From positions 1,229,658 through 1,293,657 of the forward strand of contig NZ_ACJN02000001.1 of NCBI RefSeq assembly GCF_000174435.1: a stretch of DNA of 64,000 nucleotides, read 5' to 3'. Of this stretch, positions 15,782-25,459 are shown in pieces. The DNA is from Desulfonatronospira thiodismutans ASO3-1 (GTDB taxonomy: Bacteria; Desulfobacterota; Desulfovibrionia; Desulfovibrionales; Desulfonatronovibrionaceae). The translations under genes and the position numbers were made by a program. Under the pieces are notes generated by a model that was not told the DNA's origin, ran no database searches, and saw nothing but the letters and a program-made list of their open reading frames with translations. How positions within the stretch are numbered: the stretch's first letter is position 1; the number at the start of each line of letters is the position of its first letter.

Positions 15782-18484
15782 TCACCCAGCCTCTTTCTTC
15801 AACTCAGCCAGCAGGTTCAACGCCTCCAGCGGAGTCATGCTGTTGATATCCAGGCCGGCCAGCCTGCTCACCACCGGATGCTCTTCACCCTTTTTAACAC
15901 CGTGCTTATCGTCATTATCCCCTGTATACTGCCCACTCTGCACATCCTCTTTGACCTTCTGCGCCGGCCCCATGGACATGCCCTGCTCAAACATGGTCTT
16001 TCTCTGTTCCCGGACCACAGACTTGCGTTCCTTCTGCCTCTCCAGGTCCTCCAGGATATTTCTGGCCCGGTCCACCACCCGATCCGGCACCCCGGCCAGC
16101 CTGGCCACCTCTATCCCGTAACTCTTGTCCGCCGGGCCCGGCACCAGGCGGCGCAGAAAAACTATTTCTTTTTTCCACTCCTTGACCGCGATATTGTAAT
16201 TCTTGAGTACTGAAAATTCCTGCTCCAGCTTAGTCAGTTCATGGTAGTGAGTGGCAAACAGGGTCCTTATGCCCTCGTGCTTGCGGGCCAGTTCCTCCAC
16301 CACGGCCCAGGCCAGGGCCAGGCCGTCATAGGTACTTGTACCCCGGCCGATCTCATCCAGGATGACTAAGCTTCTCCTGGTGGCCTGCCTGAGTATCCTG
16401 GCTGTCTCAGTCATTTCTACCATGAAAGTGCTCTGGCCCTGAGCCAGGTTGTCCGAAGCCCCCACCCGGGAGAATATCCTGTCACAAAGCCCGATACTTG
16501 CTTCTCTGGCCGGCACGAAAGAACCCATCTGGGCCAGGATGGCGATAATGGCCGTCTGCCTGAGCACTGTGGACTTGCCCGCCATATTGGGGCCGGTAAT
16601 GAGCAGTATCCTGGTCGGATCCTCCAGGTACATATCATTGGGCACGTACCCGGAACGCCCCTGAATGGCCTCAATGGCCGGATGCCTGCCTTTTTTTATC
16701 TGCATGCCTATGTCTTTACTAAGCACCGGCCTGCTCCAGTTCCACTCCCGGGCCGCACTGGCCAGACCCTGCCAGTAGTCTATACGGGCCAGACAGGCGG
16801 ACATCTTCTTCATCCTGCTTCCATGACCGGCCACAAACTGCCTGAGTTCACCGAAAAGATCCATTTCCCTGGACTTTCGCTGCTCTGCTGCGCTCAACAT
16901 GCTGTTTTCCAGGTCTTTTAACTCCGGAGTCAGGTAGCGCTCCGAAGAAGCCAGGGTCTGACGGCGCTGGAAATGCTCCGGAACACTGTCCTTCACCGCC
17001 CTGGACAATTCGAAATAATAGCCGAACACCCGGTTATAGCCCAGCTTGAGCTTGGGCAGGTCATTTTGGGTGCGCTCTTTCTCCAGCAGTTCCTTGAGCT
17101 TGGATTCGCCGTGGTCCGTAAGCTCGATTAATTCGTCTAAGCGTGAATCATAACCGGATCTAAAAATACCGCCTTCGGTTATGAGGTGCGGGGGATTCTC
17201 CACTAAGGCCTTTTCCAGGGTAAAACAAAGGTCCTGCATGTCATCCCAGTTTTCCAGGGTCTTATTTACCAGGCCTGGCTTGTCCTGCATCCCCTGCAGG
17301 GCCTTTTTAATCCCCGGCAGGATCTGCAAAGAACGAAGCAGAGCCGCCAGGTCCTTGGGGTTGCACCTGTTCAGGGCAATGCGGGTGTTGAGCCTTTCCA
17401 GGTCGTAGGCCTGATCCAGCTCCAGGCGCAGCAGTTCGCGCAGGTTGTTGTCTTTGTAAAGACAGTCAACAGTTTGCTGGTTGTCATTTATAGGACCTGG
17501 CTCTTTCCAGGGCTGGCGCAGCCTGGTCTGAAGATATCTGGCCCCCATGGGGGTAAGAGTGCGGTCCAGGACATGCAGCAGAGTGCCCGGGCCTTTTTGC
17601 CCTCCCAGGGTCCGGAAAAGCTCCAGGTTGCGGATGGTCACCTCGTCCAGGTAAAGATACCTGGTCAGATTCATGGGCTTGAATGAAGCCAGGTGGGTCA
17701 GCTCTTTCTTGTGGGTCTGGACCATGTACATGAGGATGGCCCCGCAGGCCCGCACCAGGCAGGGCTTGTCCTCCAGGTCCAGCACCTGAAGAGAAACCGC
17801 CTGCTGTGAGCGAAGTATCATCTCCCTGGCCGAGCGCGGCTCAAAATATGAGCCTGCAGGGACAAAATTTATCCTGGGCTGCAGGCCCACATGGGCCCTG
17901 GGCGGTTCATATCCCTGGGCAACAAGTATTTCCGAAGGATTTATCTTCTGCAGCCACTGCCAGAGTTCGTCCTCATTTTTAAGCTCCAGCCCGGTCCATT
18001 CACCGGTGGAAAACTCGGCCCAGGCCAGCCCTCCCCTGCCCCTGGATGTATCCCAGAAAAGGGCTCCCAGGTAGTTGTTCTCCCGGGCCTCCAGGCTGCT
18101 GTCCTCCACCACCGTTCCCGGGGTGAGCACCCTGGTGACCTCCCTTTTGACCAGTCCTTTGGCCGCACCGGGGTCTTCCACCTGGTCGCAGACCGCCACT
18201 TTGTGTCCCTTTTCCAGGAGCTGGCGCAGGTATTCCTCGCAGGCATGATAAGGCACCCCGCACATGGGGACCTTTAACTCGGCATTGGGGTTGCGGGCGG
18301 TGAGGGTTATCTGGAGTTCCCGGGCAGCTGTTTCGGCATCTTCAAAAAAAAGCTCGTAAAAATCCCCCATGCGGAAAAAAAGCAGGCAGTCTGGATAGTC
18401 CTGCTTGATCTGCATATACTGCTCCAGCATTGGAGTCAGCTTTACGTTTTCAGGTATATTTTTCCAGCCGGATACTTGGGGCAT
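15782..18484 (-). CDS. mutS: DNA mismatch repair protein MutS
   Basis: Recognises mismatches and small loops and licenses MutL. The 900-aa length and domain order are canonical: mismatch-binding Phe-x-Glu in MGDFYELFF near residue 45, connector, lever and clamp, then the ATPase with Walker A GPNMAGKST, Walker B DEIGRGTSTYDG and the TFMVEMTE signature; the C-terminal tail has the NSMTPLEALNLLAELK tetramerisation/HTH element. It starts 20 bases after lapB on the same strand, so translation of an lapB-mutS message is likely. Confidence 0.98.
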   Translation of the reverse strand: MPQVSGWKNIPENVKLTPMLEQYMQIKQDYPDCLLFFRMGDFYELFFEDAETAARELQITLTARNPNAELKVPMCGVPYHACEEYLRQLLEKGHKVAVCDQVEDPGAAKGLVKREVTRVLTPGTVVEDSSLEARENNYLGALFWDTSRGRGGLAWAEFSTGEWTGLELKNEDELWQWLQKINPSEILVAQGYEPPRAHVGLQPRINFVPAGSYFEPRSAREMILRSQQAVSLQVLDLEDKPCLVRACGAILMYMVQTHKKELTHLASFKPMNLTRYLYLDEVTIRNLELFRTLGGQKGPGTLLHVLDRTLTPMGARYLQTRLRQPWKEPGPINDNQQTVDCLYKDNNLRELLRLELDQAYDLERLNTRIALNRCNPKDLAALLRSLQILPGIKKALQGMQDKPGLVNKTLENWDDMQDLCFTLEKALVENPPHLITEGGIFRSGYDSRLDELIELTDHGESKLKELLEKERTQNDLPKLKLGYNRVFGYYFELSRAVKDSVPEHFQRRQTLASSERYLTPELKDLENSMLSAAEQRKSREMDLFGELRQFVAGHGSRMKKMSACLARIDYWQGLASAAREWNWSRPVLSKDIGMQIKKGRHPAIEAIQGRSGYVPNDMYLEDPTRILLITGPNMAGKSTVLRQTAIIAILAQMGSFVPAREASIGLCDRIFSRVGASDNLAQGQSTFMVEMTETARILRQATRRSLVILDEIGRGTSTYDGLALAWAVVEELARKHEGIRTLFATHYHELTKLEQEFSVLKNYNIAVKEWKKEIVFLRRLVPGPADKSYGIEVARLAGVPDRVVDRARNILEDLERQKERKSVVREQRKTMFEQGMSMGPAQKVKEDVQSGQYTGDNDDKHGVKKGEEHPVVSRLAGLDINSMTPLEALNLLAELKKEAG

Positions 18485-18504
18485 CTGGTATTATTGCCTT
18501 TGTT

Positions 18505-19623
18505 TCATTCACCAAGCTGCGTTCTGAAGGAAATGGAATGCCAGCTGTAGCACCTGGGACAGTTGAAAAACAGCTGCTCCCTCTTGAGACCGCACCTCTG
18601 GCATACAAAACGTTTTACACTGTTTGCCCTGCGGGTGAAAAACATAAGCTGTGCTTTGAAACTTTCTGTCAGAACCTGATGGTCCAGGCTCAGCTCCAGC
18701 ATCTCCAGCCTGGCCGGCCAGAAGTCAGGACCAAGAACCAGGGTTTTTTCCAGCCACTCCAGGCACTCGGTGTATCTGCCGCACTGCTTCATGAAAATCG
18801 CGCAATAGTAGCACAGCACCATATCCTGCTCCAGCTCGGAAACGGTGTTGACCACGATGCTGGAACACTCGAACTGCTCCTGCAGGTTGTCGCCTGCAGA
18901 TGACCTGGCTGCAATGAATTGAAAAAGACCCTCCAGCAGTACAAAGCGCAATTCGCGTTGAACATTCTGCAGGCCGCTTTTCAGGTCAAAACGCAGATTC
19001 GTCCAGTTCTGATGCCGGTAATCCCTGCAGACTATTTCAACCCAGGCCTCTACTGAACCCGGGTAAACCTTCAAGGCCTTTTCAATGAGTTTATAGCCGG
19101 CCCGGTCATCTTTGGACTTTTCCTCCTCCTGCCTGGCGGCCCTTACCAGATAGTGGGCCTGGGGCAGGGGCTGCTCCAGCAGGGCGTAGTACTGAGCCGC
19201 TGTGCTGAAATTGGTGGAATCAGCGGCCAGCCTGGCCATTTCCTTGATAACCGCCGGATCGTCACCGGTTATCTCATGGGCCTGTTCCAGGGCTGCCTGG
19301 GCACGGTCCAGTATACCGGCCCTCTTGTAGTCCAGGCCCAGTTCATACCAGGCCCTGGCCTTGAACTGCGCCTCCAGGTGGGGGCGGGCGATGAGATTGG
19401 TCCTTATCTGGATGGCTCGCTCTATCTCGCCCTGGGAACGAAAAAGATTGCCCAGGGCCAGATAAATTTCCACGGCATCGGGATTGTTGCGGACTACGCG
19501 GCTCAGCTCCCCTATGGCTGCAAAAGTGTCCTGGGAAGGAGGCAGAAAACCTTCATGCGGGTAAATTATCGAGGCATGCTGTTCTTTGATCTTGCGCCTT
19601 AAGCTGTGCAGCCACTTTACCAT
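18505..19623 (-). CDS. lapB: LapB-like TPR protein with C-terminal zinc ribbon
   Basis: In E. coli, LapB (YciM) brings LpxC to the FtsH protease and so tunes lipopolysaccharide synthesis. This 372-aa protein has the same plan: TPR repeats through most of the chain (e.g. AVEIYLALGNLFRSQGEIERA) and a rubredoxin-type metal site at the C-terminus, CQRCG...CPRCYSWHS. It lacks the strong N-terminal membrane helix of E. coli LapB (KWLHSLRRKIKEQ instead), so membrane docking may rely on LapA. ATG 19623 follows GAGG; a perfect GGCCCTGC-loop-GCAGGGCC hairpin (19635-19655) lies just upstream. Confidence 0.85.
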   Translation of the reverse strand: MVKWLHSLRRKIKEQHASIIYPHEGFLPPSQDTFAAIGELSRVVRNNPDAVEIYLALGNLFRSQGEIERAIQIRTNLIARPHLEAQFKARAWYELGLDYKRAGILDRAQAALEQAHEITGDDPAVIKEMARLAADSTNFSTAAQYYALLEQPLPQAHYLVRAARQEEEKSKDDRAGYKLIEKALKVYPGSVEAWVEIVCRDYRHQNWTNLRFDLKSGLQNVQRELRFVLLEGLFQFIAARSSAGDNLQEQFECSSIVVNTVSELEQDMVLCYYCAIFMKQCGRYTECLEWLEKTLVLGPDFWPARLEMLELSLDHQVLTESFKAQLMFFTRRANSVKRFVCQRCGLKREQLFFNCPRCYSWHSISFRTQLGE

Positions 19624-19632
19624 CAAAAAACC

Positions 19633-19657
19633 TCAAAGGCCCTGCCTTAAGCAGGGC
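19633..19657 (-). promoter_or_regulatory. Stem-loop just upstream of lapB
   Basis: GGCCCTGC and GCAGGGCC form an 8-bp GC-rich stem with a short loop, 10 bases before the lapB start and partly followed by T residues on the minus strand. It could be an attenuator or terminator that reduces read-through from lapA. Its function is inferred from structure only. Confidence 0.4.
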
Positions 19658-19845
19658 CCTGAAAATGAATAAAGACTACAGATGCAATGGAAAAACTCTG
19701 AAACCAGTAAAGTCAGGCTTTCAGCCGAAACGCCTTAGAGCAGTGGCACCAAAGCATCCCAGGGTCTGCTTGTCCTCCCGGGTTCTCTACTGCTGAACTT
19801 TTTCAGGCCTGCAATCAACCGGAGTCCAGAGCTTTTCCTGTGGGG

Positions 19846-20205
19846 CTAACGGCTTTCCTGCTCTTCCTGAGAAGAGGTATTCAGGCCCAGACTGTCATCT
19901 TCAAGGGGCATATTGCGCAACGAGGTGATCTCTTTTTCAAGATCGGCAATCTTGGCTTTGCACCGCTTGACTTCGCCGTTCATTCTTATTTTTTCTCCCA
20001 GCAGATATATCAGGGCGATAAAACCGCCGGCCAGAAAACCAAGCAGAACAATCAGGTAGTAGGGGATATCAGTGCTTGTGAATTCAGCCCCAAAAATTTC
20101 CAGGTGCAGCTTGACGGTTTTGGACAGCAGTTCATGGTTCTGCACGAAAAAAAGCATGGCAAAGAAAAACAACAGAATCAGCAGGGCCACCCTTAAATAA
20201 CGCAT
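19846..20205 (-). CDS. lapA: LapA-domain membrane protein (DUF1049)
   Basis: A 119-aa protein with two membrane helices (residues ~5-25 and ~47-70), the signature VQNHELLSKTVKLHLEIFG between them, and a cytosolic coiled coil (KRCKAKIADLEKEITSLR). This is the LapA/YciS layout. In E. coli LapA and LapB act together at the inner membrane in lipopolysaccharide control. It lies 222 bases upstream of lapB on the same strand, which supports both names. Confidence 0.85.
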   Translation of the reverse strand: MRYLRVALLILLFFFAMLFFVQNHELLSKTVKLHLEIFGAEFTSTDIPYYLIVLLGFLAGGFIALIYLLGEKIRMNGEVKRCKAKIADLEKEITSLRNMPLEDDSLGLNTSSQEEQESR

Positions 20206-20394
20206 GGCTATCTCCTTTCTCAGGTATAGGTTTCAAAATGTGCTCTCAGTCGATCATACGCAGCAGACAATTATCCGGCATGACCGAAGTATCGCTCATT
20301 ACTGCCATAAATGAAAAATCTCGTATCTGTTTCCAAGCAACTACAATTCCAGTTCAGTTATTTCAGCATGTAGCTCTCACCCAGGTTTGTCATT

Positions 20395-21325
20395 TTATGC
20401 TTACACCACCCAAGTAAATCCAGGCCACGGTGCAACTCCCCTTCCTCAGGAAGAAAGTATGGGTGTATCCATGTGTGGGTGTAAAGATCTTTTGACTCCC
20501 ATACGCCCCTACTCCCATACGCCCATACTTCTTAACCCCGGGGGTGGTTGTATGAGCTCCCTTCCTTATAAAAATTCCAAAAGCCCACCACCCAAGTAAC
20601 TCCAAGTCACGGTATAGCTCCCCTCCTTAGCCAAGGAGGGGCCGGGGGTGGTTGTATGAACTCCCTTCCTTATAAAAATTCCAGAAACCCACCACCCAGG
20701 TAAATCCAGGCCACGGTGCAACTCCCCTTCCTCAGGAAGAAAGTATGGGTGTATGGGTGTATCCATGTGTGGGTGTAAAGATCTTTTGACTCCCATACGC
20801 CCCTACTCCCATACGCCCATACTTCTTAACCCCGGGGTGGTTGTATGAATTCCCTTCCTTATAAAAATTCCAGAAACCCACCACCCAAGCAAGTCCAAGC
20901 CACGGTACAACTCCCCTCCTTAGCCAAGGAGGGGCCGGGGGTGGTTGTATGAGATCCCTTCCTTATAAAAATTCCAGAAACCCACCACCCAGGTAAATCC
21001 AGGCCACGGTGCAACTCCCCTTCCTCAGGAAGAAAGTATGGGTGTATGGGTGTATCCATGTGTGGGTGTAAAGATCTTTTGACTCCCATACGCCCCTACT
21101 CCCATACGCCCATACTTCTTAACCCCGGGGTGGTTGTATGAATTCCCTTCCTTATAAAAATTCCAGAAACCCACCACCCAAGCAAGTCCAAGCCACGGTG
21201 CAACTCCCCTCCCTTTGGAAGAAGGTATGGGTGTATGGGGGTATCCATGTGTGGGTGTAAAGATCTTTTGACTCCCATACGCCCCTACTCCCATACGCCC
21301 ATACTTCTTAACCCCGGGGGTGCTT
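20395..21325. repeat. Second array of the 104-bp unit, some copies with an 85-bp palindromic insert
   Basis: CCACGGT starts are at 20426, 20608, 20712, 20901, 21005 and 21194. Plain 104-bp units (from 20608 and 20901) alternate with longer units of about 182-189 bp. The longer ones carry an ~85-bp segment with inverted ends AAGTATGGGTGTATGGG and CCCATACGCCCATACTT, placed where the hairpin loop of the plain unit would be. Open frames across the array repeat with the units and are not genes. Between 21326 and 21690 I see no further structure. Confidence 0.88.
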
Positions 21326-21751
21326 CGTATTAGATGATCTTTTTCTTATTTAAATCAGATCTGCAGAATACGCATTTTCCGGCTTTGGAACCCGGGATAT
21401 GCTCTATCCTCAAGGGAGCCAAAAGGTTTTTCATAAATTTACTAGCCCCTACAGAAAACAATTATCGTTTATTCTCGCATGGTTACAAATACTCTTTTGA
21501 GCCACAAAATCATTGTGGCAACACATAAACAATAAATATTTCCTTGTAAAGCAGTCAGTGTGATAGTAGTGAAATGCTGTTTCCAGGTCAAGGCTGGAAA
21601 GCAGGGCATGGGTTTCGGAATTGACTTTTTGCTTTGCTCTGTTTAATCCGGAAACTTCGGAACTAATGTACCTCAATTCCCGTTTCTCCAGTGAATACCG
21701 TTTATTATCGGGTTGTGACCAGGCAAAGTTATCAAGAAGGTTTTATTCAGT

Positions 21752-22228
21752 ATGGATCAAAAAGTACAGAAGGTAATCAAAACATTTGTGGGTTCGGTGA
21801 TAAATGTCCTTGGAACCATGGCCATGGTCGATGCCAAGCCGGGCAAGGCTTACGTCAAGAAAGACAACACCGCCCGGGGGGACATCTCCGGGGTCATAGG
21901 CTTCTCCAGTCCCAACGGGAAAAACAAGGGGACCATGTCGGTGAGCTTCACCCAGTCTTCTGTTCTGGGCATAATCAACAATATGCTCGGTGAGAACTAC
22001 AAGGAAGTAACCAACGAGGTCACCGATGCCGTGGGGGAGTTGACCAACATGATTTCCGGCCAGGCCAGAAAAGGTCTGGCTGAGATCGGGATGCAGTTTG
22101 AAGGTGCAATACCCACCGTGGTCACAGGCAAGGACCATTCCATAAGACATGTCTCGTCCTCGGCCATCCTGGCCATCCCCTTCGACACCGACGGCGGTCC
22201 CCTGACCGTGGAGATATGCATCAGCTGA
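21752..22228 (+). CDS. cheX: CheX-like chemotaxis phosphatase
   Basis: A 158-aa protein of the CheC/CheX/FliY phosphatase family, which dephosphorylates CheY-P in the cytosol. The catalytic helix is visible as EVTDAVGELTNMISGQAR (residues ~89-106), carrying the conserved Glu and Asn. A single such helix fits CheX, which works as a dimer. The gene stands alone, with repeats on both sides and no chemotaxis neighbours. Confidence 0.85.
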   Translation: MDQKVQKVIKTFVGSVINVLGTMAMVDAKPGKAYVKKDNTARGDISGVIGFSSPNGKNKGTMSVSFTQSSVLGIINNMLGENYKEVTNEVTDAVGELTNMISGQARKGLAEIGMQFEGAIPTVVTGKDHSIRHVSSSAILAIPFDTDGGPLTVEICIS

Positions 22229-22691
22229 GCGAACCATTCAGGGAGTACCAACAATTGCTACCGAGAATAGACTTGAGGCATACTCCCCAGCCGTGAGCGG
22301 CAAAGCCGCCCGCTCGCCCCGTGAAACAGACTTTTGTCTCCGCGCAGCGGGTTTCACCGGGGTGAGCAACGAAGTTGCCCGTGCCAAAAAAATTTTATTA
22401 GGCACGGAAAGCCTTCAGGCTTCACACGGGTGCTCCGCACACACGGTTTTGAAGAATAAATATCCCCAGCAAGGCATTACCCGCCTGGCAGACAGGTAAA
22501 TTGGCATATCTCCCCCCTGAAGGGTTACGCTGAGCGAACTATTCAGGCTGTGCTGCAATCGGCCAGCAGTTACCACCCTGGAGTCCCTGAATGGTTAAAA
22601 CTCAAGTGCAGGCAAAAAGGGCCGCCTTAAAGCAGCCTCTTTTTTGCCTGCGATTGCGGCTTGCATCCGGAAAACCTTTCGACCGGTCAAC
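22229..22691. repeat. Repeat-rich intergenic region after cheX
   Basis: It contains a composite element (22290-22460) with a GTGAAAC/GTTTCAC stem-loop (22317-22363) and a GGCACGG...CCGCACACACGGTTTTGAAG segment, related in inverted order to 62415-62550. Imperfect AACTATTCAGG/CCCTGAATGGTTA ends lie at 22533-22600. A bidirectional terminator-like hairpin GCAGGCAAAAA/TTTTTTGCCTGC lies at 22611-22651. Confidence 0.6.
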
Positions 22692-23387
22692 CTAAAGGTC
22701 GATGCTTTCTCCGGGCTGCATGGCCAACAGCTCTGTACCAGGAGCTCTGGCCTGAAGCTCTTTTTTGTAATTCTCTGTATTCTGTTCCAGCACCGGAAAA
22801 GATCCCCAGTGCATGGGTACTGTCTTTTTGCATCCAAGAAGCCTGCAGGCCAGGGCCGCCTGCCTGGGATCCATGGTGAACACCCCGCCTATGGGCAGAA
22901 TGGCTACGTCAATATCATAGAGTTCCCCCCAGAGCTGCATGGTGGCGAAAATTCCGGTATCCCCTGCATGATAGAGACAGGGGCCGCCTCCGGGCAGCGT
23001 TACAATAAAGCCTACACATGAGCCCTGATCCGCGGAATGATCAGCCTGGGTCATGGTGACCTGAACCCCTTCAAAGTCGATGGTCCCACCGATGTTGAAC
23101 CCGATGCCGTTTACTATCTTACCCGGGTCTACCCCCATGGACTTGCATTTGCCGGCCACCTCCACAATGGCTCCCAGGTATGCCCCGGTTTTCTGGCAAA
23201 TATCCACAGCCTGACCGATATGATCAGCATGGTCGTGGGTAACCAGCACCAGGTCGGCCTTCTTGACATCCCCTGAAGCTGAACCTGCTGACGGGTTGCC
23301 TTCAAACCAGGGATCGATGAGGATATTCAACCCGGAGGTCACAATCTCAAAATTCGCATGCCCGTGCCAGATAAGTTTGCTGGACAT
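22692..23387 (-). CDS. Metallo-beta-lactamase-fold hydrolase, UPF0173 family
   Basis: A 231-aa cytosolic protein with the two-metal motif H51-D-H53-A-D55-H56 (THDHADHIG), later His residues in QADHSAD and YHAGDTGIF, and the terminal PMHWGSFP. These define the UPF0173/UlaG-like hydrolases, whose substrates are mostly unknown. The start is ATG 23387 with AAGGAG upstream. No operon partner is visible. Confidence 0.9.
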   Translation of the reverse strand: MSSKLIWHGHANFEIVTSGLNILIDPWFEGNPSAGSASGDVKKADLVLVTHDHADHIGQAVDICQKTGAYLGAIVEVAGKCKSMGVDPGKIVNGIGFNIGGTIDFEGVQVTMTQADHSADQGSCVGFIVTLPGGGPCLYHAGDTGIFATMQLWGELYDIDVAILPIGGVFTMDPRQAALACRLLGCKKTVPMHWGSFPVLEQNTENYKKELQARAPGTELLAMQPGESIDL

Positions 23388-23708
23388 AAAAAATACTCCT
23401 TTCTTGTTAAGCTTCTCATGTTTACCCCGCTTGACTTGTGAAACCTTCTATCATTTCACTGGGTGAACCCCAGTGCATTGGAGGAAAATGTACGGGACAG
23501 GCAAGGCAAACAGCCCAAAGGACTCCCTGTCAAGGACAAAGGTTTCACTGGTACCCCATGCCCCATGCCCTCTTCCCCATGTTTACCCCGTGAAATATAC
23601 GAAGTATCAGCGCAGCGAATTTCACCGGGACCCCATGCCCGCCTCATGCGCCATGCCCCATGCCCTATGCTTTCTTGCCCCATGCGCCATGCCCTATGCC
23701 CTCTGCCC
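23388..23708. repeat. Low-complexity ATGCCC-type repeat and stem-loop beside a toxin pair
   Basis: Degenerate short tandem units such as CCCCATGCCCTATGC run from about 23548 to 23710. They contain a GTGAAAT/ATTTCAC stem-loop (23585-23629). A block (CCCTATGCTTTCTTGCCCC and flanks, 23650-23705) recurs at 24592-24652, on the other side of the toxin-antitoxin pair. Confidence 0.7.
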
Positions 23709-24134
23709 TTAAACTTCATTCAAAAAATCCATAAACTCTCTTGGGGACATGATGCGGATATGGAAATATTTTTTCAGCTTTTTCAAATGCTGGTCTCCAG
23801 AAATGATAAATCCGGCGTCCAGGGCAATAGCGCATTCCAGAAATTTATCATCCCCTGAATCCTCCTGAATAACACTGAGGTCAGGAGTGACCCCCGCATA
23901 AAGACAGTTCCATCCCCTCGCGAACAGCCCGGACAGATCCTCCAGGCTTTTTTTATCCGTTACACCCAGTCTGATCAGCACCTCCATGTATTCTTCCACA
24001 ATATCCTGAGAAAGACACAGGATAATCTGTCCATTTTTCCAGAGATCTATGGTTTGACGGGGGAGACCGCCGAAAAAAGAGGACACAAAAACATTTGTGT
24101 CTATGACAACTTTATATGTTTTTTTCCCTGACAT
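23709..24134 (-). CDS. PIN-domain toxin, putative ribonuclease
   Basis: A 141-aa PIN protein of the 'putative toxin-antitoxin system toxin component, PIN family'. Acidic metal ligands are visible in VVIDTNVFVS (Asp12), DIVEEYMEV and EDSGDDKFLECAI. Such toxins cut RNA. The preceding antitoxin gene overlaps its start by 23 bases, so the pair is translated together. ATGCCC-type direct repeats flank the module on both sides. Confidence 0.85.
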   Translation of the reverse strand: MSGKKTYKVVIDTNVFVSSFFGGLPRQTIDLWKNGQIILCLSQDIVEEYMEVLIRLGVTDKKSLEDLSGLFARGWNCLYAGVTPDLSVIQEDSGDDKFLECAIALDAGFIISGDQHLKKLKKYFHIRIMSPREFMDFLNEV

Positions 24135-24357
24135 CCTGTACTGCTTTTTCTATGTCAGACAATGCCGCTTGGCTGGAAAGCTGCCTGCCGATCCTGTCCC
24201 ACAGGTCATCAATGTGGGCACTCATGTCTCTTTCGTTAATATATTTGATAAGCAGTTCCCTTACCAGCTCACTCAGATTTTTTCCTTCCTGCCTGGCCAA
24301 TTGGCCCGCATGGTCTTTAAGACCTGGATCAATCCTGACAATCATCTGTGTGGACAT
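24112..24357 (-). CDS. Antitoxin of PIN pair, ribbon-helix-helix type
   Basis: An 81-aa protein with an N-terminal RHH-like strand-helix (MSTQMIVRIDPGLKDHAGQLARQEGKN) for DNA binding and a C-terminal part likely to wrap the toxin. ATG 24357 is chosen because GGAGG lies 5 bases upstream. The order antitoxin-toxin and the 23-base overlap fit an autoregulated module. Confidence 0.8.
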   Translation of the reverse strand: MSTQMIVRIDPGLKDHAGQLARQEGKNLSELVRELLIKYINERDMSAHIDDLWDRIGRQLSSQAALSDIEKAVQDVREKNI

Positions 24358-24591
24358 TTTATCCTCCATTGTATATACAAATGTATAAGCTGATTTTTCT
24401 CCAATGAGTACCTGCTTAGACTTTTAAGGAAGCTGGGGACCAGTTCATAAGCATCATGCAAAATGCTGAACAGATATTCCAAAGACACGCTTCAAAACAG
24501 CTTGATTTAAAACTTATGTATAAACAATTTATATAGTTTCCAGCACAAGGTCAAGCCCAGTTCAACCCAGCTCTCCTCTCTTGTTCTCCCT

Positions 24592-24653
24592 GCCCCATGC
24601 CCCATGCCCTATGCCCTATGCTTTCTTGCCCCATGCGCCATGCCCCATGCGTC
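24592..24653. repeat. ATGCCC-type repeat, right-hand copy
   Basis: Shares the block CCCTATGCTTTCTTGCCCC and its neighbours with 23650-23705 in the same orientation. The PIN toxin pair lies between the two copies. Confidence 0.7.
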
Positions 24654-25211
24654 CTACCCTCCCTCCCAACGCCTGGACACACTGTTCTCTATGCCCAGCG
24701 AATCCATAATCCGGGCGGCTATATGCCGGATGAGATCCTGCATCTCTTGGGGCTTGTTGTAAAATCCCGGACACGGGGGCAGAATAACCGCGCCTGCATC
24801 CCTGGCCGCGAGCATATTCTGCAGGTGCACCCTGTTCAGGGGGGTCTCTCTGGGCACCAGGACCAGTCTGCGGTTCTCCTTGAGGGTGACATCCGCGGCC
24901 CTGTGTATGAGATTGCTGCCCAGCCCCTGTGCTATGGCAGCCAGAGAAGCCATGGAGCAGGGACAGACCACCATCCCCCCATGCTGAAAAGAACCGCTGG
25001 CCATAGGGGCACCCAGGTCATCCTGGCGATATATGTTCTCAACAAGACTCAAGGTTGCTTCATATCCGGGAGATTCCAGCTGAAGAACCTTGTATGCAGC
25101 ACTGGAGACCACTAAGTGCAGCTCAATATCAAGACTGATAAGCTCCTGGACCAGGGTCAGGGCATAAGGCATCCCGCTGGCCCCGGTAATGGCCATAACA
25201 ATTTTATTCAT
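24654..25211 (-). CDS. ubiX: UbiX-family flavin prenyltransferase
   Basis: Makes prenylated FMN, the cofactor of UbiD-type decarboxylases, from FMN and dimethylallyl phosphate. The 185-aa length fits. Motifs seen: ITGASGMPYALTL (FMN loop, GASG at 10-13), VVCPCSMASLAAIAQGLGSNLIHRAADV, RRLVLVPRETPLNRVHLQNM and PPCPGFYN. No ubiD partner is nearby. The short ATGCCC-type repeat ends at its stop codon. Confidence 0.95.
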   Translation of the reverse strand: MNKIVMAITGASGMPYALTLVQELISLDIELHLVVSSAAYKVLQLESPGYEATLSLVENIYRQDDLGAPMASGSFQHGGMVVCPCSMASLAAIAQGLGSNLIHRAADVTLKENRRLVLVPRETPLNRVHLQNMLAARDAGAVILPPCPGFYNKPQEMQDLIRHIAARIMDSLGIENSVSRRWEGG

Positions 25212-25286
25212 AACCTATCCTTTTTAATGACATAACTGGTGAACATACGCCAGATGAAGGGTGATATTATTTCAAAGACAACAGCC

Positions 25287-25315
25287 TTGACTTTTGAACC
25301 TTTGCAACATAACAT
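25287..25315 (+). promoter_or_regulatory. Promoter of tRNA-Arg
   Basis: TTGACT (25287-25292) and TAACAT (25310-25315) are separated by 17 bases and lie 12 bases before the tRNA. Confidence 0.55.
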
Positions 25316-25327
25316 TATTTTCTTAAC

Positions 25328-25404
25328 GGGCAATTAGCTCAGTAGGATAGAGCGCCAGCCTCCGGAGCTGGAGGCCGCAGGTTCGAATCCTGCATTGCCC
25401 ACCA
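25328..25404 (+). tRNA. tRNA-Arg (anticodon CCG)
   Basis: A complete 77-nt cloverleaf. Acceptor arm GGGCAAT/ATTGCCC, D arm GCTC/GAGC, anticodon arm CCAGC/GCTGG with loop CTCCGGA (anticodon CCG at 25362-25364), T arm GCAGG-TTCGAAT-CCTGC, discriminator A and encoded CCA. Its 3' end faces the defence island, a usual place for island integration, though no integrase or duplicated 3' end was found. Confidence 0.97.
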
Positions 25405-25459
25405 CCAAAAAATCAGCACTCATCCCATCAGATCAAATAGTCCTGAAGTATCAACATGT

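Noticed and set aside
20387-21294. A cluster of similar small proteins
   Set aside because: The frames repeat with the DNA repeat units, include hairpin sequence and lack ribosome sites.
22293-22499. A small gene after cheX
   Set aside because: The frame consists of hairpin-repeat sequence also found in inverse form at 62415-62550.
25328-25404. Duplicated tRNA-Arg 3' end as the far att site of the defence island
   Set aside because: I could not find a second copy of the tRNA 3' end in the window, and no integrase gene is present.
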